In this document: piece by piece, positions 14,628 to 23,608 of the stretch
Position numbering within the stretch: position 1 is the stretch's first letter
Layout: each line of letters begins with the position of its first letter
Origin: Brevundimonas bullata
GTDB lineage: Bacteria; Pseudomonadota; Alphaproteobacteria; Caulobacterales; Caulobacteraceae
Direction of reading: 5' to 3'
Length of the DNA: 64,000 nt
Assembly (NCBI RefSeq): GCF_014207965.1
Contig: NZ_JACHLM010000003.1
Coordinates: 558,001 to 622,000, forward strand
The notes under the pieces: generated by a model
What the model was told of the DNA's origin: nothing
Seen by the model: the letters and a program-made list of their open reading frames with translations, nothing else
The model's database searches: none
Position numbers and translations under genes: made by a program

Positions 14628-16181
14628 TTGGCAACGCCCCAAGAAAAGCTCGCTGATGCCCTTCAGGCTCTTCACCACCTTCAACAGAATGGGCGCGCAG
14701 TCTTCCGCTCGAATGACCTAACCCGCATTCACCGTGAGAGATTGCAGGTTCAGGGCTTCATCCAGCCCGTCATGAACGGCTGGTATATCCCGTCGCGGCC
14801 GGATGTCGGAACGGGCGAGACCTCAGCCTGGTATGCGTCCTATTGGGACTTCGTCCGTGCCTATCTCGAAGATCGGTTCGGAGAGGATTGGTCATTGGGG
14901 CCGGAGCAATCGCTTCTCCTGCACTCTGGGCAATGGCGGGTGCCTCCGCAGCTTCTCGTGCGGTCACCGGGCGGTCGAGACAAGAATACCAAATTGCTCC
15001 ATGGTGCCTCGCTCTATGACGCAAGGCTTGAGCCCGCACGGGGCAATGACGTTCAAGTCCTGCAAGGTCTGCGGGTTTACACGCCAGAGGCCGCACTAAT
15101 TGCTGCGGGGCCGGGGGCCTATACGACCTACCCCACAGAGCTGCGGACGCTACTTGCGAGCCGACGTGACGTAAGTTCGATCCTCGAACGGCTCCTGGAA
15201 GGGGGCCACACCCTGATTGCGGGTCGGATCGCCGGCGCATGCCGCAACATCGGAAGAGACGCCGATGCGGATGAGATCGTCGCCACCATGCGAGGGATCG
15301 GATACGATGTGCGAGAGGTTGATCCGTTTCATGCGAGACTTCCGGGTGTTGTGTTCCGGCGCGACAAGTCTCCATACGCCAATCGCATCCGGCTCATGTG
15401 GCAAACGATGCGAGAGGTGGTGATCGCTCGGTTCCCAGCGCCGCCAGCCCAGCCAGTCGATCTCGACCGCTACATGGAAGCCGTCGAGGAAATCTATGTG
15501 ACCGACGCCTACCACTCGCTCTCAATCGAGGGGTATCGCGTCGATGCTGCGCTCATTGAAAGAGTCCGCGCCGGCAACTGGGATCCCGACAATGATGCAG
15601 GGGACCGACAGCAACGCGACGCCTTGGCCGCGCGAGGCTATTTTGATGCTTTCCAGTCGGTGAAGGAGAGCGTCAGGAAAGTCTTGGCGGGTGCGAATGC
15701 CGGCCAGGTCGCCGATGCGGACCATCGCGCTTGGTATCGCCAGCTTTTTGGGCCCAGCGTCAACGCGGGCCTAATTCCTGCAGCTAGCTTGGCAGGCTAC
15801 CGCAACAGCCCCGTCTACATTCGAGGTTCACGCCACGTCCCGTTGAATGCTGCCGCGCTGCGGGACGCCATGGCCGCACTGTTGGACTTGCTGGAGGCTG
15901 AGCCCGATCCCGGTGTCCGGGTCGTGCTGGGCCATTTCATCTTTGTCTACATCCACCCCTATCTCGACGGAAATGGTCGGATGGGGCGGTTCTTGATGAA
16001 CCTGATGTTCGCTTCCGGAGGCTATGCTTGGACCGTCGTGCCGGTCCAGCAGCGTACCGCCTATATGGCGGCGCTGGAGAGCGCTAGCGCGGGCGATGAC
16101 ATCGGACCCTTCGTGGATTTCATCGGCAACCTCGTCGGCAAGATCCCTCCCGCTCCGCCGAAAGGCGACGGAGCCGCCTGA
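14628..16181 (+). CDS. winged-helix (AbiEi-like) - Fic domain fusion protein
   Basis: A 517-residue cytosolic protein. Residues about 5-60 (GRAVFRSNDLTRIHRERLQV, then VMNGWYIPSRPD) look like the winged-helix DNA-binding start of AbiEi-type antitoxins. A middle domain spans about 60-270. The C-terminal Fic domain has the core HPYLDGNGRMGR (His443 to Arg454). Fic enzymes usually transfer AMP from ATP to a target protein hydroxyl. An inhibitory helix motif of the (S/T)xxxE(G/N) type is present at Ser297-Glu301-Gly302 (SLSIEG), as in self-inhibited class II Fic proteins. The start is TTG at 14628 with CGGAG 8 bases upstream. An ATG at 14593 is in another frame. Self-binding to the adjacent repeats is an inference. 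Confidence 0.85.
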   Translation: MATPQEKLADALQALHHLQQNGRAVFRSNDLTRIHRERLQVQGFIQPVMNGWYIPSRPDVGTGETSAWYASYWDFVRAYLEDRFGEDWSLGPEQSLLLHSGQWRVPPQLLVRSPGGRDKNTKLLHGASLYDARLEPARGNDVQVLQGLRVYTPEAALIAAGPGAYTTYPTELRTLLASRRDVSSILERLLEGGHTLIAGRIAGACRNIGRDADADEIVATMRGIGYDVREVDPFHARLPGVVFRRDKSPYANRIRLMWQTMREVVIARFPAPPAQPVDLDRYMEAVEEIYVTDAYHSLSIEGYRVDAALIERVRAGNWDPDNDAGDRQQRDALAARGYFDAFQSVKESVRKVLAGANAGQVADADHRAWYRQLFGPSVNAGLIPAASLAGYRNSPVYIRGSRHVPLNAAALRDAMAALLDLLEAEPDPGVRVVLGHFIFVYIHPYLDGNGRMGRFLMNLMFASGGYAWTVVPVQQRTAYMAALESASAGDDIGPFVDFIGNLVGKIPPAPPKGDGAA

Positions 16182-16246
16182 TCGCTGAACCTTGATCCTT
16201 TGCTAGCTCTGCCCATCTGCGGGTGCCGCCAGGAAAAAATCCGACG

Positions 16247-17017
16247 ATGACCGATCCCGTTCGCGTTCTTGTACCGCTCGATAGCCAAGCGCCGGAAACG
16301 GTCCAATACGCCTTCGCCTATGCTAAGAAGATCGCTGAAAAATCGGCGACGCCGTTGGATGTTGTCCTTTTGACCCATACCAAGGCTCAGCCGGGCTTCA
16401 TGCATCTGGACGCCGTTCTAGGCGCTCGCGGCAGCAAGGCCTTGTCGAAGGGCGCGGTGCAGTTGCCTTGGGGCGGATCTCTGCGATCCGAGACTCTTCA
16501 AACCATCAAGAGTTCTGTCATTGGGCCCAAGCCAGCCATCGTCATCGTCTATTTCGCTGAGGCCAAAATCCTCGATTTCGTAGACGGCTTGAAGAACCTC
16601 GAAGGGCTGATCGTTGTGCCGGACCTGCCGGGTGGCGCAAAGGCTTGGGCGGAGCGATGGAGTCCCGCCACCCACGGACAGGCGCAGCGCGCCGCTCCAG
16701 CAGTGTTGATCAGCGATCCGGTCGTCGTGCAGGCCCTCACGAGTCTCTCGAAGATGGTCAACCTGTCGACAGGCCTCCTCAACCCTCGCGACAAGGACTA
16801 CGCCGACGAAGTCTTGCGTATATTGCGCGCGAAGGGCCACTCGGATCCGTCGGGCCAGATCAAGTCGTGGGCCATCCAGAACGGATGGCGCCCGGATGGC
16901 GCGACGGCGTTGGAAGCCCTGTCACGCAAGGTTTGGAGCCTCCAGCGCGCACCGAGCACAAGAGGCTACCACAACGTCGAAGGCCGGTATGCTCGTTGGA
17001 GCGGCGGCGAGGACTAA
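16247..17017 (+). CDS. hypothetical protein with an N-terminal Rossmann-like segment
   Basis: A 256-residue soluble protein that I do not recognise. The start DPVRVLVPLDSQAPETVQY followed by an amphipathic helix and DVVLLTH looks like the first beta-alpha-beta unit of a universal-stress or nucleotide-binding fold. Two more strands follow (AIVIVYFAEA, GLIVVPDLPGG). The last 80 residues (residues about 175-256) are helical and basic and end RYARWSGGED. The ATG at 16247 has AGGA 12 bases upstream; a GTG at 16223 is an alternative. It follows the Fic gene by 65 bp on the same strand and may be co-transcribed, making it a candidate third member of the PLD/Fic module. Confidence 0.6.
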   Translation: MTDPVRVLVPLDSQAPETVQYAFAYAKKIAEKSATPLDVVLLTHTKAQPGFMHLDAVLGARGSKALSKGAVQLPWGGSLRSETLQTIKSSVIGPKPAIVIVYFAEAKILDFVDGLKNLEGLIVVPDLPGGAKAWAERWSPATHGQAQRAAPAVLISDPVVVQALTSLSKMVNLSTGLLNPRDKDYADEVLRILRAKGHSDPSGQIKSWAIQNGWRPDGATALEALSRKVWSLQRAPSTRGYHNVEGRYARWSGGED

Positions 17018-17222
17018 GCCGTCTACCTTAGGCCCCGCCACCGTCGTCAGGCTGTTTCATCCAGAGCGTCGAGGGCCGTCTGGATCGCGAGCCTGATGCG
17101 CTCGACCGACATCCGTTCATGGCGGGTGTCGCAAGTCCCGGGAGATCCGTTTCATAGGCTGCTCGTGCTGACATCATGAATGCGCCCCGGAACCATCGAA
17201 AGATGGAGCTGGGCCGAACTAA

Positions 17223-18680
17223 ATGTTCATGCCAAGCGCCAACTATCCAGCGCGTGCAGTTAACCGGTTCGCCGCCATGCGCGCCCACGCGGAACGGCTG
17301 GCGGCGCGCGGCGCAGCCGTTCGCTATGTCCGCATCGACGCCCCGCGCAACACGCAGTCCATCATCGGCGAACTTCACCGCGCCCTGGCCGACGACGCCT
17401 ATGCCCGCGTCGTGATCACCGAGCCTGGCGAGGTCAGGCTGGCCGAAGCCTTCGCGGCGTTCGCCGCGACCGCCGGACTGCCCGTCGATATCCGCGAGGA
17501 CCGGCGCTTCATCTGTTCTCATGCCCGTTTTCGACGATGGGCGGCTGATAAGCGCGAGCTGAGGATGGAGTATTTCTATCGCGAGATGCGCCGCGAGACG
17601 GGCCTGCTGATGGAGGGCGCCGATCCCGAAGGCGGTCGCTGGAACTTCGACGCTGAGAACCGCAAGAAGCTGACCAAGGGACTCCGCCCGCCACCTCGGC
17701 TGCGCACAGTCCCGTCGGCCACGACGAAGGGCGCGATCGCCGACGTTGCGCGCCTGTTTCCCGATCATTTCGGCGATCTGGACGATTTCGGTTGGCCGAC
17801 CACCGTGGATGAGGCCGAGGCTGCGTTGAAAACCTTCCTGACGCGCATCCTGCCCGGCTTCGGCGACTGGCAGGACGCCATGGCCCACGGCGAGCCCTGG
17901 ATGTGGCACGGCCTGGTCTCGACGGCGATCAACATGGGCCTGCTGGACCCGCTGGACGTCTGCCGACGGGCCGAGGCCGTCTATCGCGCCGGCGGCGCGC
18001 CCCTGAACGCGGTCGAGGGTGTCATCCGTCAGATCCTGGGGTGGCGAGAGTTCGTGCGCGGGGTCTATTGGCTGAAGACTCCCGAGTACGGGCGCATGAA
18101 CTTTCTGTACGCGGACCGCGCCCTGCCCTGGTTTTCTGGTCAGGCGAGACGGACATGGCCTGCGTCGCCGACGTGGTGTCGGCCACCCGCGCCAACGCCT
18201 ATGCCCACCATATCCAGCGCCTGATGGTCACAGGCAATCTGGCCATGATGCTGGGCGTTCATCCCGACGCCGTGGATGACTGGTACATGACGGTCTATGC
18301 CGACGCCTATGAGTGGGTGGAGATGCCGAACACGCGCGGCATGGCGACCTTCGCGGACGGCGGGATCGTCGGGTCCAAGCCCTACGCCGCCTCCGGCGCC
18401 TATATCCAGCGCATGAGCGACTATTGCGGTGCCTGTCGCTATGACGTGAAGGGCAAGAGCGGCGATGGCGCCTGTCCGTTCAACCGTCTGGGGCTTTCTG
18501 GAACGCAATCGCCCGCGCCTTCGCCACAACGCCCGCCTGGCCATGCCCTATCGCACGCTGGACGGCTTTGGAGACGCGAAACGCGCCGCCTTGCTGGCCG
18601 AGGCGGAAGCCACGCGGCTGGCCCTCGGCGCCGTGTCGCTCAGCGACGCGGACGACGGTCGCGACCGATCTCAGCCTTGA
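17223..18680 (+). pseudogene. cryptochrome/photolyase-family (CryB/PhrB type) gene, truncated and twice frameshifted
   Basis: Three reading frames together encode a FeS-type bacterial cryptochrome/photolyase, a flavoprotein for light-driven (6-4) repair. Frame one covers AVRYVRIDAPRNTQSI to MNFLYADRALPWF. At about 18,132 a run of four T where five are needed shifts the frame to WSGETDMACVADVVS up to YCGACRYDV and CPFNRL. At about 18,490 a second shift leads to GFLERNRPRLRHNARLAMPYRTLDGF. The N-terminal 35-40 residues with the GDQL motif are absent, and a stop sits directly before 17223. The FeS cysteines still visible include YCGAC and GACPF. The island's right end is the probable cause of the truncation. 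Confidence 0.85.
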
Positions 18681-20703
18681 GCCGACAGGGTGTGCGCCGC
18701 GCCGCCAGCCGCGCTGATCCGGGCCAGCGCCTGATAGAGGGCTGAGGCCGTGATCGGCTTGGGCAGGTGAAGGTCCGCGCCCGCCATGAGCGCGCGAACG
18801 ACATGATCCTGCAAGGTGTTGGCGGTCAGCATGATGATCGGAGTCCGGCCCCGACCTTGCGCCGCCTCCAGATCCCGAATAGCCCGCGTCGCCGCCAGGC
18901 CGTCCATACGCGGCATCATCATGCCCATGAGAACGGCGTCGAAAGGCGTGGTCCGGCAGGCCTCCACCGCCTGGACCCCGTCCTCGACCGCGGTCGTCAT
19001 GATGCCGGCGGCGGAAAGGATAAGCTCGGCCACCCGGCGATTGGTTTCGCTGTCGTCGGCGACCAGAATGTGAGCGAAGGCCTGACTGCCCTGATCGGTC
19101 GTAACCGGCGTTTCCTTCTCGAAGGCGGGCCTGCCCTCGGCCAGCCTGATGTCGAACCAGAAGGTCGCTCCTTCGCCGGGCGCGCCCTGACAATCTATGG
19201 AGCCGGCCATGGCTTCCACCAATTCCCGGCAGATCGACAAGCCCAGCCCCGTACCGCCGTATCGGCGATTGATGGCGCCGTCCGCCTGCTGGAAGCGTTC
19301 GAACAGGCTCTGGCGTTGCTCTTCCGAGAAGCCGATGCCCGTGTCCTGGACTTCGAAATGGAAGACGCCGCCCTCGCCCCGCGTGACACTGAGCGACACC
19401 GACCCGGCAGAGGTGAACTTGATGGCGTTGTTCAGCAGGTTGATGATCACCTGCCGTAGCCGCAGGGGATCGCCGACGACAAATCCGATCCCCTCGTCGC
19501 AACGCAGCACGAGGTCGAGCCCCTTCTCAGAGGCCTTTAGCGCGCAGAGCTGGCAAGCCCGTTCAACCTCGGCGGACAGATCGAAGACGTCCTGGGCGAT
19601 CTCGATCTCGCCGGACTCGATCCCGCCAGATCCAGGATGTCCCCGATCAGGCTTCGCAGTTGATCGGCGGATGTCTGGATGATCCCCGCCAACTCCCTCT
19701 GATGATCGGACAGCGGCGTGTCCGCCAGCAGCTCGACCACCCCGATGACGCCGTTCAGGGGCGTGCGCAGTTCATGGCTCATATTGGCCAGGAAGGCGCT
19801 CTTGGCGACGCTGGCGGCCTCGGCCTCGGTCTTGGAACGGATCAAGGCCGCCTTCTGCGCCTCTCGTTCAGAGATGTTGCGGATCGCCGCGCTGGTGCGC
19901 TTGACGCCGCTCTCATGCCAGACCGCCAGGGAGACCTCGACATTGATGATCGAGCCGTCCTTGCACCGCGCCGTGGCCTCGGCGCGGGCGCCGTCCAGCA
20001 CGGCGCCGACGCCCTGAAAGCCCTCGCCCAGGGCCAGGGCCTGGATGGTCTGACAGGTGAGGCCGATGAGCTCTCCCGTCTGGCCCAGAGCTTCCGTCGC
20101 CGAATAGCCGAACAGCCGCTCGGCGCCGGGGGACCAGTAGATGTAGCGATTGTCCTCATCCGCCATGATGACCGCGTCCGCAGCCGCCTCGAGCGCGCGC
20201 TCCAGCGCCCGATATCTTTGACGCCCTGCCAGGCGCTCGGCGGCGATCCGGCTCAGGTCCTGCAACAGGCTCGCGATCTCGGCGTCAAAGCTTCGCGGTT
20301 CGGGCGCAATCAGACAGAGGCTGCCCACCGCCCGACCGTTCACCACCAGCGGCGCTCCGGCGTAGAAGCGGATCGCGGGCGGTCCCAGGACCAGAGGATT
20401 GTCGTGAAACCGCGCGTCGAGGCGCGCGTCCGGCACCCACAGAACCTCATCGGGCTGAAGAATGGCGTGACCGCACAGCGCGACGGAGCGGTCCGTCTGC
20501 ATCAGGTCCACGCCGCTTCGCGTCACAAAACGCTGATAGTCCTCATCCAGAAGGGAGATGAAGGCAGACGGCGCGCCTGAATGGCGGCGTACAAGGTCGA
20601 GGATGCCGCAGAGCACGGCATCCTCCTGATACCCGTCGCGGCCCAGGGAGCGGACCATCGCCAGTCGCTCGACCTCGTCATGCGGCTTTTCAGGGATCAA
20701 CAT
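18671..20703 (-). pseudogene. hybrid sensor histidine kinase (GAF-PAS-HisKA-HATPase-receiver), frameshifted
   Basis: The first frame (20703 to about 19,620) has a GAF domain (about residues 25-165), a PAS domain (about 180-290) and HisKA with [15 protein letters not shown]. In the coding strand, GCGGG runs directly into ATCGAGTCC, one base short, so the frame breaks after ILDLAG. The second frame continues [15 protein letters not shown], the N box LLNNAIKFT, DTGIGFSEE, GGTGLGLSICRELVEAM, and a receiver. In that receiver the usual LMDMMMPRMDG reads LMGMMMPRMDG: the phosphoacceptor Asp is Gly. Two separate lesions argue that the gene is dead, although a sequencing error cannot be excluded for the frameshift. 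It is convergent with the broken photolyase and overlaps its end by 10 bp. Confidence 0.85.
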
Positions 20704-20940
20704 GCATACCTCACAGGCCTGACCCTTGCCGCCCCCTGTATTGATCGTGGGTTAATCTGTGCAGGACTACGGAAACCTACGTAATCTACGCCTTGCGTGT
20801 TCGAGATCATCTGATCATCGCCAGCGGCCTTACCTGCGCGGGTTGTCTGACCGGCCTGATCGAATACACGCGGCTGGCTCGCACGAACCGACGCGCGACG
20901 GGGCCCGGGCCGGGGCAATGCCCGCATGCCAGCCCTCACT

Positions 20941-21372
20941 TTACGCCAAGACCGACGAAGTGATCAGGCAGACACCCACCGCCAAAGTCAGCCAAACGCG
21001 AAGTCGACCGTACCAGTGAGGAAGCTCGCGCCGTCCGACGCATCTCAGATCGTAAGCCAGCAGGATTGCGAAGCCGAAGCCCAGCCCTGCAAAGCCGATC
21101 GGCGCCGGCGCGAACGTCATCAACCAGGCCCACAGAGCTGGCAGGACGCTGACCGCATAGGGCGACATCCGCGCTTCGCTTCGCAAACTCGCGACGCCCC
21201 AGTGAACGCCGCCCATAAAAGACAGAATGACAGCTCCGTAAAGCCGCAGTGCGTCGGAGACCTCGTCAGGATTCCCCACGCGGAACGCCAGGGCCCCGAC
21301 AAGGCCGACAAAGGGGAGCACGCCGCACCAGCCCAGTACAATCGCCGGTCGCGGCGCTTTTTTCATCGTCAT
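20941..21372 (-). CDS. DUF3429 family integral membrane protein
   Basis: A 143-residue protein with four or five hydrophobic helices. FMGGVHWGVA and the loop between helices 2 and 3 are characteristic of DUF3429, whose function is unknown. Its ATG shares one base with the stop of the upstream DCC-family gene (TAATG), so translation is probably coupled. The pairing suggests a shared membrane-associated redox or envelope role, but that is inference. Confidence 0.8.
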   Translation of the reverse strand: MTMKKAPRPAIVLGWCGVLPFVGLVGALAFRVGNPDEVSDALRLYGAVILSFMGGVHWGVASLRSEARMSPYAVSVLPALWAWLMTFAPAPIGFAGLGFGFAILLAYDLRCVGRRELPHWYGRLRVWLTLAVGVCLITSSVLA

Positions 21373-21767
21373 TAGCCTCGCCGTTCCCGCCGACGGAGGA
21401 TGGTCTGTAGCCCTGGACGAACACGCAGGAACCCCGTGTAAGCGAGCTCAAGAAGCGGGAGTACAGGACGGGTCGCCGCAAATCGACCAAGCCATTTCAG
21501 CGCCGGAAGCTCGCGCCATACAGCAGCGAAGGCCGCCGCCCCGCTCACGGTCCGACCGTCGGCCCCTTGCACGTGAAACCGACGAAGCAGAGCGTCGCGA
21601 TCCATGTCCCCGACGTCGTCAGTGGTGACGTCGAGAAACGAGAGCCGCCGGCGTCGATCCAGACGTCGCATCGCTCTTATTTCTCGGGAACAGAGCGGAC
21701 ATCCGCCGTCATAATAGACGATCATGCTCGAAGCCGGAGCCTCTGTCCGATGTTCAAGGCGGGTCAC
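21372..21767 (-). CDS. DCC family thiol-disulfide oxidoreductase (DUF393)
   Basis: A 131-residue protein with the DCC motif in VYYDGGCPLCSREI (residues about 18-31), giving a thioredoxin-like CxxC in a short alpha/beta fold. The family is predicted to reduce or exchange disulfides; substrates are unknown. The GTG start at 21767 has AAGGAG 8 bases upstream. It is the first gene of a two-gene unit with DUF3429. A perfect 9-bp inverted repeat lies 24 bp upstream of its start. Confidence 0.85.
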   Translation of the reverse strand: MTRLEHRTEAPASSMIVYYDGGCPLCSREIRAMRRLDRRRRLSFLDVTTDDVGDMDRDALLRRFHVQGADGRTVSGAAAFAAVWRELPALKWLGRFAATRPVLPLLELAYTGFLRVRPGLQTILRRRERRG

Positions 21768-21790
21768 GGCAGAACTCCTTGCGCCAGTAG

Positions 21791-21813
21791 GTCGGGATAC
21801 GCGCTATCCCGAC
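21791..21813. repeat. perfect inverted repeat upstream of the DCC-family gene
   Basis: GTCGGGATA and TATCCCGAC face each other around CGCGC. No T-run follows on either strand, so it is a poor intrinsic terminator for phoD. It may be an operator or an mRNA hairpin in the leader of the 21767 gene. Confidence 0.5.
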
Positions 21814-22006
21814 CCCTGGATCAGCTCCGGCCAGCAAGGGTCATGGCGCGTCCGCTACTGTTGGGGGTCCACGACATCATCGCGCTGCAAGGCGGCCAGG
21901 TTGCCTCGTCGTTCAACCATGGCCGCCAGGAAGACCACCGTCATCCTCGATCCGGGAGGTTCAGGGCGACACGGCCTTACCTACTGAGGACCTCTCACCG
22001 GGTGCT

Positions 22007-23608
22007 TCAGATGCGGTGCAGTTCGGGACTGTCAGGAGCCAGGGCAAAGCTGGCGATCCTTGATATCTGGCCCCCGGGCTTTTGAACCTGGTCCATGACC
22101 ATGACGTCGGTGCGCCACTCCCGAGCCGTGATGTCATAGGTCTGGTAGCCACGCAGATCATTGCACAGTGCGAGGTGTGGATTGTCCGCATCCAGGAAGC
22201 GGGCGACATTCGGCGAGCGAAGGGCCCCGTCGCCGTTGGAGGTGATGGAGGAGCACAGGAACTCGGCCCCGACCGAAGGGCCGTCAGGCTCGTCATCGCG
22301 CAGCGGCACAGAGCCGACAGCGTGCATGTGGGCGTCGCCGCCCGAGAAGACGACATTGGTCAGCTTCAGGTCGGAAATCGTCTGGACCAGCCTGCGACGC
22401 GACGCGGGATAGCCGTCCCATTTGTCATTGAAGGCCGGCAAGGCCTGCCCTTGAGGATTAACGCCCTTCAGCGGCATGATGAAGACCTGCTGGGCGACCA
22501 GATTCCAGACGGCCTCGTTGCGCAGGCCGTGGTTCAGCCAGCCTTCCTGAGCCTGACCGAGAATGGTGGCTTCCGCCTCCCCTCCTGTCCGACAGTTCTT
22601 GTGTCCCGGGCGCACGCACAGCTGATCATCGCGATAACTGCGCGTGTCGAGCACATGCATCCGCATGAGGCCGCCGTAATCGAGGCGGCGGTACATGGTC
22701 ACTTCGCCCAGTCGGGGGAATTGGGAACGGCGCACGGGCATGTGCTCGTACCAGGCCTGCATCGCCGCCTGTCTTCTCAGCGCGAACACCTCAGGAGGCG
22801 TGCCATCCTGATCATAGGCCGACGCCCAGTCGTTATCGACCTCGTGATCGTCGAAGGAAGAGATGAAGGCGAAGGCCGCCTGGGCCGCCTGCAGGTCCGG
22901 ATCGCTCTGATACTGGGCGTAGCGTCGGCGATAGTCGTCGAGGCTGTAGATTTCGCCCCCGACATGAGTGCGGCCGTCAAAGACCGCGCCCGATGCGTCA
23001 CGGATTTCGTAGCGGCCTGCGCCGTGAGCGGCGCCGCCCTCATAGATGTAGTCGCCGTAGTGGAAAACCACGTCCAGGTCGGCGTCACGGCTCATGTGAC
23101 GATAGGCGTCAAACCAGCCATGATAGAGGGCCTGGCATCCGGCCACCGCCATCCGCACGCGATCCGCAGTCTGACCGGGCGCTGGCGCAGTGCGAACGCG
23201 GCCGACCGGACTGGCCTCGGCGCCTTCGACGCGGAATCGATACCAGTAGTGGCGGAAGGGCTGAAGCCCCTCGACCTCGACGTGGACCGAGTGGGCCAAT
23301 TCGGGACGCGCGTATGTTTCGCCGGTCTGGACGATGCGCCCGAAGCGCTCGTCTTCGGCCACTTCCCACCGCACCGGGACGACAGCCAGCGGCATGCCGC
23401 CATGGGGTTCGAGCGGCTGCGGCGCCAGACGGGTCCACAGGACGAAGCCGTCGGGCCAAGGGTCGCCCGAGGCGACCCCCAGCGTGAAGGGATAGCCGCT
23501 GAAGCGATCCGCGCCCCAGGCCCGGGTTTGCAGGCTTACCCCACCGACGAAGGCCAGGCCGCCCGCGGCGGTTAGCAGTTTGCGGCGATCAAGCGCGATG
23601 CCGGTCAT
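22007..23608 (-). CDS. phoD: PhoD-family alkaline phosphatase/phosphodiesterase
   Basis: A 533-residue exported metallo-phosphatase. The N-terminus DRRKLLTAAGGLAFVGG resembles a twin-arginine signal, as is usual for PhoD. An N-terminal fibronectin-like domain (about 35-140) precedes the catalytic domain. Its Fe/Ca ligands lie in HYGDYIYEGG, SSFDDHEVDNDW and VVFSGGDAHMHAVG. PhoD enzymes release phosphate from phosphomonoesters and diesters, including teichoic acids and phospholipid headgroups. Its ATG overlaps the stop of the TonB receptor gene by one base (TGATG), so the two are made together. This ties the phosphatase to outer-membrane uptake and to the FecI/FecR pair upstream. Confidence 0.9.
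   Translation of the reverse strand: MTGIALDRRKLLTAAGGLAFVGGVSLQTRAWGADRFSGYPFTLGVASGDPWPDGFVLWTRLAPQPLEPHGGMPLAVVPVRWEVAEDERFGRIVQTGETYARPELAHSVHVEVEGLQPFRHYWYRFRVEGAEASPVGRVRTAPAPGQTADRVRMAVAGCQALYHGWFDAYRHMSRDADLDVVFHYGDYIYEGGAAHGAGRYEIRDASGAVFDGRTHVGGEIYSLDDYRRRYAQYQSDPDLQAAQAAFAFISSFDDHEVDNDWASAYDQDGTPPEVFALRRQAAMQAWYEHMPVRRSQFPRLGEVTMYRRLDYGGLMRMHVLDTRSYRDDQLCVRPGHKNCRTGGEAEATILGQAQEGWLNHGLRNEAVWNLVAQQVFIMPLKGVNPQGQALPAFNDKWDGYPASRRRLVQTISDLKLTNVVFSGGDAHMHAVGSVPLRDDEPDGPSVGAEFLCSSITSNGDGALRSPNVARFLDADNPHLALCNDLRGYQTYDITAREWRTDVMVMDQVQKPGGQISRIASFALAPDSPELHRI

Larger units (their letters stand above)
12562..17222. mobile_element. degenerate integrated island at tRNA-Arg(ACG)
   Basis: The block runs from the tRNA 3' end to a point just before the truncated photolyase gene. 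It carries a broken recombinase, a broken Shedu-like nuclease, a PLD-family gene, a 24-bp repeat array, a winged-helix-Fic gene and an unknown gene. Its DNA is visibly more AT-rich and its codons less biased than the flanks, strongest at 14,440-14,620. The right end coincides with loss of the 5' end of the photolyase gene, so insertion or a later deletion removed host DNA. I could not find a second copy of the tRNA 3' end, so the right att site may be lost. Confidence 0.65.

Noticed and set aside
17028..17909. Minus-strand frame opposite the photolyase pseudogene, and a short minus-strand piece at 17,047-17,112 (MSVERIRLAIQTALDALDETA)
   Set aside because: The long frame is antisense of photolyase coding sequence. 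The short piece reads like a genuine protein end but has a stop a few codons upstream and no recognisable family, so it is at most an island remnant.
21921..21989. Short plus-strand frame starting MAARKTTVILDP, resembling the start of the 71-residue protein at 45,771
   Set aside because: Only about 10 residues match, it ends after 22 codons and has no ribosome site; probably chance.
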